A DNA stretch of 64,000 bases from Clostridia bacterium (GTDB lineage: Bacteria; Bacillota; Clostridia; Christensenellales; Maliibacteriaceae), in contig JAFRLQ010000135.1 of NCBI GenBank assembly GCA_017431145.1, positions 217,572-281,571 of the forward strand, written 5' to 3'. Within the stretch, counting starts at the first letter, position 1. Each line of letters begins with the position of its first letter. Below the pieces are notes generated by a model. That model was not told where the DNA came from. It made no database searches and was given only the letters and a program-made list of their open reading frames with translations. Made by a program: the position numbers and the translations under genes. Below, piece after piece: positions 16,523-25,381 of the stretch.

Positions 16523-18151
16523 ATGAAAAGCACGTTCATATTCGGCAATATCCATACGATGGATCCCGAACACCCGACCGCTGAGGCGATCGGCATCCGG
16601 AACGGAAAAGTCTTCTTCTGCGGAGACCGTTCCGCCGCCTCTCCCGGTCCGAAGGACCGCATCCTCGATTTCCGCGGACAGACGATCCGTCCCGGTTTCA
16701 TCGATACGCATGTCCATGTAATCCCATCCGGGATCTTTATGAACAGCGCCGACCTTTCCGGTGCCGGATGCATAGAAGAGGTTCTTTCCGCCATCCGGAA
16801 GCACGCGGAAACGATACCGAAAAAAGGATGGGTGCTCGCTGCCTTTTTTCAGGACAAACTGATCGAAGAAAAAAGGTTCCCAACCAGGCAGGAACTGGAC
16901 GCCGTATCTTCTGAAAAACCGATTCTGATCTGCCATAATGACCTGCATCCCATCGCGCTCAACAGCAGAGCGCTGGAACTGCTGAACGTCGATCCGAAAA
17001 AAGACGGCGTCAGGACGGATGAGGCAGGCCGGCTGACCGGGATCATCGAAGATCCCGCTTGCGTCGATATGCTGGGAGACATTCTGGCGAAACTCGGCAT
17101 CGCAAACATCTATGACGGGATCGTTCGTGTGGACGATTATGCCGTATCACATGGCGTCACGACCGTTTTCGAAAAAGACGTCCTTGACATTCTGACGCTG
17201 ATCGGGATCACGAAGGATCTTCTGAAAGCGGAATATGTCCCCATGTGGTACAGCAACGGATGCAAGGATCTTGAAAGCATCAGGAAGATCGCAAAGAACA
17301 AGCGCCTGGCCGGCAGGGTCTGTGTCTGCGCGTTTGCGGACGGCGCGTTTGACGGTCATTCCGCTGCGACGGCGGAACCATATACCGATCGGCCGGATAC
17401 ATGCGGCATCCTGAACTATACGGATGATGAAATGTACGCCTTTACGGCCGAGGCCGTAAAGCTGGGACTTCAGGTCTCTTTCCACGCCATCGGAGACGCA
17501 GCCATCGATCAGGTGCTGCGCGTATACGAACGCGTACTGAACGATTATCCGAAAGAGGATCACCGGCTCCGCATAGAGCATTTTGAAGAACCCACAAAAG
17601 AGGCGATCGAAAAGGCAGGACGTCTGCACGTCGCGCTTGGTATGCAGCCGCTGCTGATCGAAGTCTGCGAGCGGATGGATTTCTCCGGTTATGCGCCGTT
17701 TATCGGCGACCGAGTCAGACGCTGCAGTCCCTACCGTTCGATTCTGGATGCCGGGATCCTCGTGGGCGGCGGAACAGATTACACCGTCACGCCGATGGAA
17801 GTGCTTCACGGCGCACAGGTACTGATGACTCATCCGGTCGAATCCGAACGTATCTCACTGCAGGAGTGCCTTGAGATGAACACTGTCAACGCGGCAAAAC
17901 TCGGTTTTCTGGAAAATCAAAAGGGATGTCTGAAACCCGGGATGGATGCCGACTTTATCGTGACTGACCGGGATCCTTATCAGGTCACAACTGAGGAGCT
18001 TTCCGATATCCGGATCATGAAGACATTCAGATCAGGCCGTAAAGTCTATGACCGTGACGCTTTCCTTCCCACCAGAAAACGTTCTCTTGCAGTCGTTCTG
18101 ATGAATGTTGCACTGAAAAAAGCCGGTTCTCTTTTCAGAATCAGAAACTGA
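16523..18151 (+). CDS. YtcJ-like metal-dependent amidohydrolase
   Basis: This is a 542-residue protein starting behind ACGGAGGACGAC. It opens with a beta-strand domain (FGNIHTMDPEHPTAEAIGI), then the metal site FIDTHVHVIPSG (H-x-H). Later come the catalytic-region histidines in SFHAIGDAAIDQVLRVYER and the aspartate in GGGTDYTVTPMEVL. The C-terminal GMDADFIVTDRDPYQ restores the small beta domain. This is the YtcJ/amidohydrolase-3 group, whose members hydrolyse N-acyl or formyl amides; the substrate here is unknown. It closes the plus-strand kinase-symporter unit, 20 bases after the symporter, and a hairpin terminator follows. The link to sugar metabolism is not obvious. Confidence 0.9.
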   Translation: MKSTFIFGNIHTMDPEHPTAEAIGIRNGKVFFCGDRSAASPGPKDRILDFRGQTIRPGFIDTHVHVIPSGIFMNSADLSGAGCIEEVLSAIRKHAETIPKKGWVLAAFFQDKLIEEKRFPTRQELDAVSSEKPILICHNDLHPIALNSRALELLNVDPKKDGVRTDEAGRLTGIIEDPACVDMLGDILAKLGIANIYDGIVRVDDYAVSHGVTTVFEKDVLDILTLIGITKDLLKAEYVPMWYSNGCKDLESIRKIAKNKRLAGRVCVCAFADGAFDGHSAATAEPYTDRPDTCGILNYTDDEMYAFTAEAVKLGLQVSFHAIGDAAIDQVLRVYERVLNDYPKEDHRLRIEHFEEPTKEAIEKAGRLHVALGMQPLLIEVCERMDFSGYAPFIGDRVRRCSPYRSILDAGILVGGGTDYTVTPMEVLHGAQVLMTHPVESERISLQECLEMNTVNAAKLGFLENQKGCLKPGMDADFIVTDRDPYQVTTEELSDIRIMKTFRSGRKVYDRDAFLPTRKRSLAVVLMNVALKKAGSLFRIRN

Positions 18152-18185
18152 ATCCGGCATACTGACATAATCGTCTTCTGAACAG

Positions 18186-18228
18186 AACAACACTGCGGTG
18201 AAGTATCACTGCAGTGTTGTTTGCTGTT
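18186..18228 (+). terminator. Hairpin terminator after the amidohydrolase gene
   Basis: An 11-base-pair stem AACAACACTGC / GCAGTGTTGTT around a 14-base loop, followed by TGCTGTTCTGTTTT. It separates the converging plus and minus transcripts. Confidence 0.6.
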
Positions 18229-18267
18229 CTGTTTTGGTCATCCGCCAGGCCGTCCGCTTTCCGTGAT

Positions 18268-18987
18268 TCACCCCTCTTTTTGAGCCGGAACGGCATATAC
18301 GATGATGTGTCTGATACCGTCAGAAGACACCGGAACACGTTCGATATCCTCACGTGTCAGGATTCTGCCGAGTCTGACTGTGCCTGTTTCATTCTCCGGT
18401 ATCTTTTCATCTTCCGGATTGAGAAGCATCACATATTCCGGATATGCAGTATCTTCTCCCTGTCGTAACGAACCGGGAAGTTCATACGGCTTAAAACTTC
18501 CGGCGCTTTCGGTCTTTTCATCCACCAGCCGCAAACTGTTTGTTTCTCCGGTGCCGGATATAACATGATACACGCTGATCCGAATCTCCTCGTCCGAAAG
18601 CGGGAAAACGCCGCCGCTCTGCACCGTCTCTTCGATCTGTTCAGAAAGTGTTTCCGAAACCTCGACTGTACGTTCACCCATATCGGTGAACATGTTGTTT
18701 TCCTCCGAATACAGCATTTTCACATACTCGCTGTGCCCCGCTGCTGTCAGAATGATCGCTGCAGCACAAAAATACAGCCATTTTTTCACAAGTCTAGAAA
18801 ACGGCTTTTTCTGTGTCTCTCCGTCCGGTTGTCCTCCCGTTTCTCCGGGCAGCACGAATTCTTCAGGCGGCATTGCCTGCTCCGGGACCGTCACGTCTTC
18901 GCGCGGCAGTACACCGAATTCTTCTGCAGGCGGAGCCTGCGATTCAGGCGGAAGATTATGAAATTCATCCGGCAGCCAGAATTCCAT
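18268..18987 (-). CDS. Unrecognised single-pass membrane protein with proline/glutamate-rich N-terminus
   Basis: I do not recognise this 239-residue protein. Residues 1-60 are rich in Pro, Glu and Gln with repeated PPxEEF-type blocks and should be unstructured and cytoplasmic. A basic KKPFSRLVKKW stretch leads into one hydrophobic helix (about residues 71-83). The rest, about 150 residues, would lie outside the cell and contains a mixed alpha/beta pattern including GRILTREDIERVPVSSDGIR and IIVYAVP. It is 11 bases downstream of an MscS-type channel gene and probably in the same operon. No motif suggests an activity. Confidence 0.65.
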   Translation of the reverse strand: MEFWLPDEFHNLPPESQAPPAEEFGVLPREDVTVPEQAMPPEEFVLPGETGGQPDGETQKKPFSRLVKKWLYFCAAAIILTAAGHSEYVKMLYSEENNMFTDMGERTVEVSETLSEQIEETVQSGGVFPLSDEEIRISVYHVISGTGETNSLRLVDEKTESAGSFKPYELPGSLRQGEDTAYPEYVMLLNPEDEKIPENETGTVRLGRILTREDIERVPVSSDGIRHIIVYAVPAQKEG

Positions 18988-18998
18988 CGTTCACCTGC

Positions 18999-19883
18999 TT
19001 ATCTGGTATGAATATCGACCTGTGGGAACGGGCACTCCACACCGAGTTTACGGAAGCCGATCAACAGTTCCCGGTTCAGCACGCGGGAACCGTTATAGAT
19101 ATCCGTCTCTTTGACTTCCACAACAAACCTCAGGATCACAGCGCTGTCCGCGAGTTCCTGAACACCAAGATATCTCGGAGGATTCTTCATCATATCCGCA
19201 TGCTTGCTGTAGATCTCCTCCATAAGACCGGGGATCTGTTTTTCCAGCGTTTCAAGGTCTGTCCCGTACGGAATGCTGAATTCCGCCGTCGCCCTTGATT
19301 CTTTATCCGAACGGTTCAGGATATTCTTCATATCCGCATTGTTTATGATCTTGACATTGCCTCCTACATCCATGATACTCGTTGTCCGGATGCCGATCTC
19401 TGTCACGGTCCCGCGGAAACCGTTTACTTCAATGATATACCCGACGTTGTACTGGTTCTCGATCAGGATAAAGATACCTGTCACAATATCCGAAATCAGG
19501 CTCTCAGCCGCAAAACCGATGATCAGCGCAATCACGCCGAGACCTGCAACGATCGTCACGACATCCACGTTCAGGATCGCCAGAACACCGCACAGGATCA
19601 CGATGACCGAAATATAACGCATCGCGCTTGAAAAAAGAGAGACAACGGTCCGCGCCCTATGCCTCTTTGGTTTGATAAACTCCAGGATAAATGTGATCAG
19701 ATACTGGATAAAAAGCACCGTAAACACAAGGATCAGAATGCTCAGGATATTCCCGACCGTGAAAATCATGGGCACGTTTTTAAAGAGCGTGTCCCGAATC
19801 GTGGAAAACGCTCCGGTCAGGATCAATGCCGCCGCAATCACAGCAAACACGATCAGTTTGATTATCGTATTTCTCTTTCTCAT
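18999..19883 (-). CDS. MscS-family small-conductance mechanosensitive channel
   Basis: This is a 294-residue protein from ATG 19883, preceded by AAGAGGA; a TTG nine codons earlier lacks a site. It has N-terminal hydrophobic helices (about residues 10-30, 45-70 and 80-100), then the pore helix with AGLGVIALIIGFAAESLISD, the MscS signature. The beta domain follows with YIIEVNGFRGTVTEIGIRTT and the cytoplasmic part to the end. Such channels open under membrane tension and release solutes during osmotic down-shock. It lies between the acetamidase gene (upstream) and the unrecognised membrane protein gene (downstream). Confidence 0.92.
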   Translation of the reverse strand: MRKRNTIIKLIVFAVIAAALILTGAFSTIRDTLFKNVPMIFTVGNILSILILVFTVLFIQYLITFILEFIKPKRHRARTVVSLFSSAMRYISVIVILCGVLAILNVDVVTIVAGLGVIALIIGFAAESLISDIVTGIFILIENQYNVGYIIEVNGFRGTVTEIGIRTTSIMDVGGNVKIINNADMKNILNRSDKESRATAEFSIPYGTDLETLEKQIPGLMEEIYSKHADMMKNPPRYLGVQELADSAVILRFVVEVKETDIYNGSRVLNRELLIGFRKLGVECPFPQVDIHTR

Positions 19884-19943
19884 CTCATATCCTCTTGCAC
19901 TTTGTTTCAATTAAGATCCAGGCGGAAACGGTTTTACCTCGTT

Positions 19944-20906
19944 TCATTCAAGATACTTCCGGTCGATCTTGACGACACATGTGTTCATACGCAGTCCTAC
20001 CTGACCGATCCGTACTTTTCCGACCAGATTCAGAAGCTGATAGGCGTCCAGTTTGTCGAACCCGTAATACCGATGCATTCTGTTCACAAGTTCCGCATAT
20101 CCCTCACAGATCTGTTCCGTAAGAGGAACGCCTCCGTCGCAGATGATCGCGCCGATGAACTCATCTGTATTGACCTGCGGCCAGTCGCAATACTTTGCCT
20201 CTTCCGCGCTCAGGACCGTGACCCGTACACGCACCTCTCCGCGGCACTCAAGCGCGCACCCCGTGATCTCACCGTCCCCCTGAGCGCCGTGCACATCACC
20301 GATCGACAGCAGACCGCCGTCCACATTGCACGGCAAAACGACCGTTACACCTTTCTGAATATCCGGGCAGTCCACATTGCCGCAGTAATCCTGTCCGTGC
20401 AGGAACGACGTCTTTCTGTCCTCTTTCGGCGCGACACCGATCGTTCCGATAAACCTGTTCAGATCGAAACGGATAACCTTTTTCCCGTCATTGGTCTTGA
20501 ACAGTCCCTGGTCCCCTTCGATTTTGCAGATCTTCGTGCGTGCCTCCAGCGGTTCCTGAATAGTCGCAGCGGAAGACAGCGCCCCGAGGCCGGGATATAA
20601 AGAGGAGTATCCACCTCCTCTTTCCTCTCCTGCAATAACATCCAGGATCTCAACTGCAAGATAATCACCTTTTTTTGCTCCGTCCACATAGACCGGGCCG
20701 CTGATGGGATTGCATCCGCCGCCGGCTTCATAGAGTTTTGAAAACTGATGCCAGATGTGTTCCTCTTCCGTGATCAGACTGACGTTCGCATCCTCCGTAA
20801 AGAATACGATCTCATCACCCGACTGCACGTGAACTTCAGGTTTGATGTCTTTATCGAAATAGAATTTCTTCGTGTCCATTTTTATGACAATCGGTTTTTT
20901 CTCCAT
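19944..20906 (-). CDS. Acetamidase/formamidase family protein
   Basis: The 320-residue protein belongs to the FmdA/AmdA family, which hydrolyses formamide or acetamide to ammonia and the acid. Conserved pieces are NPISGPVYVDGAKKGD, GGGYSSLYPGLG, FIGTIGVAP and the metal-site block GDVHGAQGDGEITGCALE. It is somewhat shorter than the longest fungal members but typical for bacterial ones. A strong promoter with TTGACG and TAGAAT lies 50-80 bases upstream, and AAGGAG precedes the start. It heads an operon with mscS and an unrecognised membrane protein. No urea or amide transporter is adjacent. Confidence 0.9.
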   Translation of the reverse strand: MEKKPIVIKMDTKKFYFDKDIKPEVHVQSGDEIVFFTEDANVSLITEEEHIWHQFSKLYEAGGGCNPISGPVYVDGAKKGDYLAVEILDVIAGEERGGGYSSLYPGLGALSSAATIQEPLEARTKICKIEGDQGLFKTNDGKKVIRFDLNRFIGTIGVAPKEDRKTSFLHGQDYCGNVDCPDIQKGVTVVLPCNVDGGLLSIGDVHGAQGDGEITGCALECRGEVRVRVTVLSAEEAKYCDWPQVNTDEFIGAIICDGGVPLTEQICEGYAELVNRMHRYYGFDKLDAYQLLNLVGKVRIGQVGLRMNTCVVKIDRKYLE

Positions 20907-20956
20907 GATCGGTATCTCCTTTATACAAATAATCAGTTCCGCTTCCTGTTAAGTGG

Positions 20957-20985
20957 ATTCTATCATCAGGTAAAAACCGCGTCAA
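20957..20985 (-). promoter_or_regulatory. Promoter of the acetamidase-mscS operon
   Basis: On the minus strand TTGACG (20985-20980), a 17-base spacer and TAGAAT (20962-20957), ending 51 bases before the start codon. This is a good sigma-A match. Confidence 0.7.
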
Positions 20986-21026
20986 CGAGTGTCGTTCACA
21001 CTGATTTTTAGTGAAAAAGCAAGAAA

Positions 21027-21061
21027 AAGCCACCCTGCCAGTAAATCTGATAAGGTGGCTT
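21027..21061 (-). terminator. Rho-independent terminator of ppdK
   Basis: On the minus strand AAGCCACC, a 19-base loop and GGTGGCTT are followed by TTTCTTGCTTTTT, 26 bases after the ppdK stop. Confidence 0.75.
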
Positions 21062-21086
21062 ATAACTATCGGATGATCAGGCGAAA

Positions 21087-23732
21087 TTACTTCGCTCTCT
21101 TCTCCTTGATTGCTGCCTGTGCTGCTGCAAGACGCGCGATCGGTACACGGAACGGCGAGCAGGAAACATAGGTCAGGCCGACATTGTGGCAGAACTCGAC
21201 AGAAGACGGATCTCCACCATGCTCACCGCAGATACCAAGTTTGATATCGGGGCGGGTCGCACGGCCCTTCTCTGCAGCCATCTTCACCAGCTGGCCAACG
21301 CCTGCCTGGTCAAGTTTCGCAAAGGGATCGAACTCATAGATCTTATTCTCATAATAAGCATCCAGGAACTTGCCTGCGTCGTCACGGCTGAAGCCGAACG
21401 TCATCTGAGTCAGGTCGTTCGTTCCGAAGGTGAAGAACTCAGCTTCCTTCGCGATCTCATCTGCCAACAGTGCAGCACGCGGGATCTCGATCATGGTACC
21501 AACATGATACTTCATATCGGAACCGGCTTCTGCGATCAGTTTGTCAGCAGTCGCGCTCACAACATCTTTCACAAACTTGAGCTCTTTCAGTTCTCCGACC
21601 AGCGGGATCATGATCTCAGGTACGATGTTGTACTCGGGATGCTCAGCGTTGATCTTCAAAGCCGCATTGATCACTGCAGTTGTCTGCATCTCAGCGATCT
21701 CAGGATACGTCACAGCAAGACGGCATCCGCGGTGACCCATCATCGGGTTGAACTCATGCAGGCTGGCAACGATTTCAGTCAGGCGCTCAGTGCTGATGCC
21801 CATATCTGCTGCCAGTTCTTCGATGTCTTCCTGTTTCTGGGGTACGAACTCATGCAGAGGCGGATCCAGGAAACGGATCGTCATCGGGCGGTCTTCAAGC
21901 ACACGGTACATCGCCTCAAAGTCTCCCTGCTGATAAGGAAGGATCTTCGCAAGAGCGGCACGGCGGCCTTCGACAGTGTCGGAAACGATCATCTCGCGGA
22001 TTGCCTTGATACGCTCGCCCTCGAAGAACATATGCTCGGTGCGGCAAAGTCCGATGCCCTCGGCACCGAATTTGACAGCCTGTGCAGTGTCTCTCGGGTT
22101 GTCTGCGTTGGTGCGGACAAGGAGTTTGCGGCGGGAGTCAGCCCATGCCATGAAACGTCCGAAATCACCGCTGATGGTCGCTTCTTCAGTCGCAACAGCT
22201 TCGCCGTAAACATTACCGGTAGAACCGTCGATGGAGATCCAGTCGCCCTCGTTGTAACGGACGCCGGCGACCTCGAAGTACTTCTCTTCTTCATGCATCA
22301 CGATCGCGCCGCAACCGGATACGCAGCAGGTTCCCATTCCTCTTGCAACAACTGCAGCATGGGAAGTCATACCGCCGCGAACGGTCAGGATGCCCTGTGC
22401 GGCAACCATGCCTTCGATGTCTTCGGGAGAAGTCTCAAGACGGACAAGCACCACTTTTTCACCTTTGGCTGCCCATTCTTTTGCATCTTCAGCAGTAAAG
22501 ACCACACGGCCGCATGCTGCACCGGGAGATGCCGCAAGACCTGTCGCGATCACTTTCGCTGCTTTCAGAGACGCTGCATTGAACTGCGGATGAAGCAGAG
22601 CATCCAGCTGTTTGGGTTCAACGCGCATGACTGCTTCTTCTTCGTCGATCATTCCCTCGTCGACAAGATCAACAGCGATCTTCAGTGCTGCAGCTGCAGT
22701 ACGTTTGCCGTTACGGGTCTGAAGCATATAGAGTTTCTTGTTCTCGATCGTGAACTCCATATCCTGCATGTCTTTGTAGTGGTTTTCAAGGATGTTCGCA
22801 GTTTCAACAAACTGTTTGTAAACCTCAGGCATATCCTCTTCCAGTCTTGCGATCGGAGAAGGAGTACGGATACCTGCAACGACGTCTTCGCCCTGTGCGT
22901 TGATCAGGTATTCACCCATCAGTTTCTTCTCGCCGGTGGCGGGGTCACGTGTGAATGCAACGCCTGTACCGGAATTCTCGTTCAGGTTTCCGTAAACCAT
23001 GGGCATGACGTTAACAGCGGTGCCCCAGGAATAAGGAATGTCGTTCATGCGGCGATAAACATTCGCGCGGGGGTTGTCCCAGGAACGGAACACTGCTTTG
23101 ATCGCGCCCATCAGCTGATCAACGGGATCAGCGGGGAAATCTTCACCAAGCTGGTTCTTGTATTCCGCTTTGAACTGTTCAGCGAGTTTCTTCAGATCGG
23201 CAGCGTCAAGATCGATATCGTTCTTTACGCCCTTCTCCTCTTTCATCTCGTCGATCAGCTGCTCGAAATACTTTTTGCCGACTTCCATGACGACGTCAGA
23301 GTACATCTGGATGAAACGGCGATAAGAGTCATATACGAAGCGCTCAAACTTGGGGTCGGGGTTGCCTGCGATCATGCCTTTGCAGACCTCGTCATTCAGG
23401 CCAAGGTTCAGGATCGTATCCATCATGCCGGGCATGGATGCACGTGCACCGGAACGAACGGAAACCAGAAGAGGATTCGTCGTGTCGCCAAACTTCTTGC
23501 CGTTGATCTCCTCGGTCTTGCGCAGATACTCAAAAATCTCTGTCTCGATCTCGGGAGCGATCATTTTTCCGTCATCATAGTAACGGGTGCAAGCTTCTGT
23601 CGTGATTGTGAAGCCCTGAGGAACCGGAAGACCAAGCCCGACCATTTCTGCAAGGTTCGCGCCCTTTCCTCCCAGCAGTTCACGCATGTTAGCGTTTCCC
23701 TCGCTGAACATGTAAACATACTTATGTGCCAT
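21087..23732 (-). CDS. ppdK: Pyruvate, phosphate dikinase
   Basis: The 881-residue enzyme interconverts pyruvate, ATP and phosphate with PEP, AMP and pyrophosphate; in anaerobes it often works in glycolysis. All domains are present in order. The N-terminal ATP-grasp domain starts YVYMFSEGNANMRELLGGKG. The swivelling phosphohistidine domain has VRGGMTSHAAVVARGMGTCC, with the catalytic His in TSHAAV. The C-terminal PEP barrel has GTMIEIPRAALLADEIA and FGTNDLTQMTFGFSRDD, with the catalytic Cys in IKLGICGEHGG. Length is typical. It is monocistronic, with its own promoter about 110 bases upstream and a hairpin terminator. The start follows AGAAGGAGG. Codon use appears more biased than in neighbours, consistent with high expression. 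Confidence 0.97.
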   Translation of the reverse strand: MAHKYVYMFSEGNANMRELLGGKGANLAEMVGLGLPVPQGFTITTEACTRYYDDGKMIAPEIETEIFEYLRKTEEINGKKFGDTTNPLLVSVRSGARASMPGMMDTILNLGLNDEVCKGMIAGNPDPKFERFVYDSYRRFIQMYSDVVMEVGKKYFEQLIDEMKEEKGVKNDIDLDAADLKKLAEQFKAEYKNQLGEDFPADPVDQLMGAIKAVFRSWDNPRANVYRRMNDIPYSWGTAVNVMPMVYGNLNENSGTGVAFTRDPATGEKKLMGEYLINAQGEDVVAGIRTPSPIARLEEDMPEVYKQFVETANILENHYKDMQDMEFTIENKKLYMLQTRNGKRTAAAALKIAVDLVDEGMIDEEEAVMRVEPKQLDALLHPQFNAASLKAAKVIATGLAASPGAACGRVVFTAEDAKEWAAKGEKVVLVRLETSPEDIEGMVAAQGILTVRGGMTSHAAVVARGMGTCCVSGCGAIVMHEEEKYFEVAGVRYNEGDWISIDGSTGNVYGEAVATEEATISGDFGRFMAWADSRRKLLVRTNADNPRDTAQAVKFGAEGIGLCRTEHMFFEGERIKAIREMIVSDTVEGRRAALAKILPYQQGDFEAMYRVLEDRPMTIRFLDPPLHEFVPQKQEDIEELAADMGISTERLTEIVASLHEFNPMMGHRGCRLAVTYPEIAEMQTTAVINAALKINAEHPEYNIVPEIMIPLVGELKELKFVKDVVSATADKLIAEAGSDMKYHVGTMIEIPRAALLADEIAKEAEFFTFGTNDLTQMTFGFSRDDAGKFLDAYYENKIYEFDPFAKLDQAGVGQLVKMAAEKGRATRPDIKLGICGEHGGDPSSVEFCHNVGLTYVSCSPFRVPIARLAAAQAAIKEKRAK

Positions 23733-23839
23733 TCAGTTTTTGCCTCCTTCTAAGGTAATTGATTAAAATGGCTTGCTCATACTAACATAAGGTTTCACAA
23801 TCTGCGAACCTTCTAGAGCACCTATTTAAGCACCTATCT

Positions 23840-23868
23840 ATTATAGATTGTTGCCGGTTTTTCTGCAA
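23840..23868 (-). promoter_or_regulatory. Putative ppdK promoter
   Basis: On the minus strand TTGCAG (23868-23863), 17 bases, and TATAAT (23845-23840). The predicted transcript has a leader of about 100 bases before the ppdK start. Confidence 0.65.
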
Positions 23869-24003
23869 CACAAATGAAGAAATAAAGGGCGTTTTCCGCC
23901 ATTTTCCTGTGTTTTTTCCGGGTGTGTTTTGAAGAATGCTGTTTCATTTAAAACTTTGGTGAAAGAATTGTTAAGAACCTGTATCGTTTAAGGTGAACAA
24001 GCA

Positions 24004-24012
24004 TGTTATAAT
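24004..24012 (+). promoter_or_regulatory. Extended -10 promoter of the zinc-ribbon protein gene
   Basis: TG-T-TATAAT at 24004-24012, about 30 bases before the start at 24044. The -35 region is weak, which extended -10 promoters tolerate. Confidence 0.5.
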
Positions 24013-24043
24013 GAATCAACATGCAAGCAAAGGAGGATATGCC

Positions 24044-25324
24044 ATGTTTTGCCCCAATTGCGGCCAGCAGGTCAACGGTAAATTCTGCACAAACTGCGGA
24101 ACAAGGCTCGATCTCGCCGATCAGGTAGCTGATGCCATTCAGGATGTGCCGCAGGTTGAAGAGCAGATTTCCGATCTGCCGCCCGAGGCACCTGTTGTCG
24201 GTGCCGCTTCAGAAGAACCGATCTACAATAATATCCCCGAGACTCCCGTTTATCAGCAGCCCGTGGAGCAGCCGGTTTATCAGCCCCCCGTTGAACAGCC
24301 GATGTATCAGCAGCAGGTCTATCATGCCCCTGAACAGCCTGTGTACCAGGCTCCCGCATCGACCTATCAGCAGCCGGAACAGCCCAAGAAAAAATCCAAG
24401 GCCGGAAAGATCGTTCTGATTGTTCTTCTTGCTGTATTCGTTCCGATCCTGATCCTCGGAGTCATCGTCGCGGTCCTGATCGGAAAAGCACTGAAATCCG
24501 TTAATACACCGGATACCTACTTGACCCCGGATGAACCCGCGATCGTGGAGGACCAGCCGACAATTCCGACCCCTCCCGTTGCCACTGTTCCGGAACCGAC
24601 ACAGCAGGACAACCCCGTACCTGCGGATCATGTCAACATCGCGGATTATACCGGATACCTGTTTGTCTATGTGGACAATGCCGTGTATCAAGATGACGGT
24701 ACGATCGCCATCGATATCACGCTTGAAAACTATACAAACTATGGAATCGACAACATCCGTGAAATGATCGTCAAGCTGTACGATCAGAATGATGAATACA
24801 TCACGCGCGGCGGTTTCTATTTCTTTGAAGACTACACACCGGGACACATCATTGAAGCCGGCGATACGATCACCATGCACCTTGTGTTCAATGATGATTC
24901 CGCTGCGACAGACATTCCGCAGGGCCTTGACCTTACAGGATGTGACACGAACTTCGAGCTCATGTGTGACATGTATGACGAGAACGACAAGTTCATCGGA
25001 ACACACTATGAAACCGTTCTCTTCGGTGTAAGTGTACCTGCTGAGTGCGGCGCTCTGATCAACTATGATTTTGAAAACCGTAACTACTGGTTCTATGATA
25101 CCGGAAACGATGATTACGGCGGTGAACTCTTCCGTATCAACACTTATGAAAACTACGGAGAGTGGGACGATTCCGAGACCTATATCGGTTCCGGACTTGG
25201 GTACGAATTCACCGTTTCCTATCCCACGGACGTACAATATGGTTCTGATCCTGCACTGAAAGAGGAATATGAGAACCTGCAGCAGTATGTCCCGGAAATC
25301 GTCGAAAGTATCACACTGTTCTGA
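24044..25324 (+). CDS. Zinc-ribbon membrane protein with Pro/Gln/Tyr repeats and external domain
   Basis: The 426-residue reading starts at ATG 24044 after AAGGAGG. Residues 1-20 form a zinc ribbon with Cys3, Cys6, Cys15 and Cys18 (CPNCG...CTNCG). Residues about 65-115 repeat V/A-x-QPVYQ-type units, a flexible cytoplasmic linker. A KKKSKAGK stretch and one long hydrophobic helix (about 128-152) follow. About 270 residues then lie outside, acidic and rich in Asp, Tyr and Thr, with a beta-rich domain (ADYTGYLFVYVDNAVY-like start, DITLENYTNYGIDNI, AGDTITMHLVF) reminiscent of DUF4352/FxLYD-type domains. Such proteins are common in Firmicutes; function is unknown. A perfect hairpin terminator follows. 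Confidence 0.85.
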   Translation: MFCPNCGQQVNGKFCTNCGTRLDLADQVADAIQDVPQVEEQISDLPPEAPVVGAASEEPIYNNIPETPVYQQPVEQPVYQPPVEQPMYQQQVYHAPEQPVYQAPASTYQQPEQPKKKSKAGKIVLIVLLAVFVPILILGVIVAVLIGKALKSVNTPDTYLTPDEPAIVEDQPTIPTPPVATVPEPTQQDNPVPADHVNIADYTGYLFVYVDNAVYQDDGTIAIDITLENYTNYGIDNIREMIVKLYDQNDEYITRGGFYFFEDYTPGHIIEAGDTITMHLVFNDDSAATDIPQGLDLTGCDTNFELMCDMYDENDKFIGTHYETVLFGVSVPAECGALINYDFENRNYWFYDTGNDDYGGELFRINTYENYGEWDDSETYIGSGLGYEFTVSYPTDVQYGSDPALKEEYENLQQYVPEIVESITLF

Positions 25325-25335
25325 CACATACCGCT

Positions 25336-25381
25336 GACAAGCAAAACGCGAAGCTCTTTCGAGCTTCGCGCTTTGCTTGTC
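25336..25381 (+). terminator. Strong hairpin terminator between converging genes
   Basis: A 21-base stem with one mismatch around a TTTC loop, starting GACAAGCAAA and ending TTTGCTTGTC. The T-run on the plus side comes 8 bases later. The stem overlaps the stop codon of the minus-strand activase gene, so it may end both transcripts. Confidence 0.75.

Larger units (their letters stand above)
23733..24043. other. Intergenic region between divergent ppdK and zinc-ribbon protein genes
   Basis: The 311-base gap holds no convincing gene. It carries the ppdK promoter (23840-23868) with a 100-base leader containing an inverted repeat AAGGTT/AACCTT (about 23783-23806). It also carries the extended -10 promoter of the plus-strand gene. 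The middle (23880-23980) is AT-rich and featureless. Confidence 0.6.

Noticed and set aside
21186..23753. An 855-codon open frame on the plus strand opposite ppdK
   Set aside because: It is an antisense shadow of ppdK with no ribosome site and no protein-like motif; strong codon bias in ppdK leaves the opposite frame open.
24230..24380. Short direct repeats resembling a repeat array
   Set aside because: They are in-frame codons of the Pro/Gln/Tyr linker (QPVYQ units), not a CRISPR or mobile repeat; there are no spacers.
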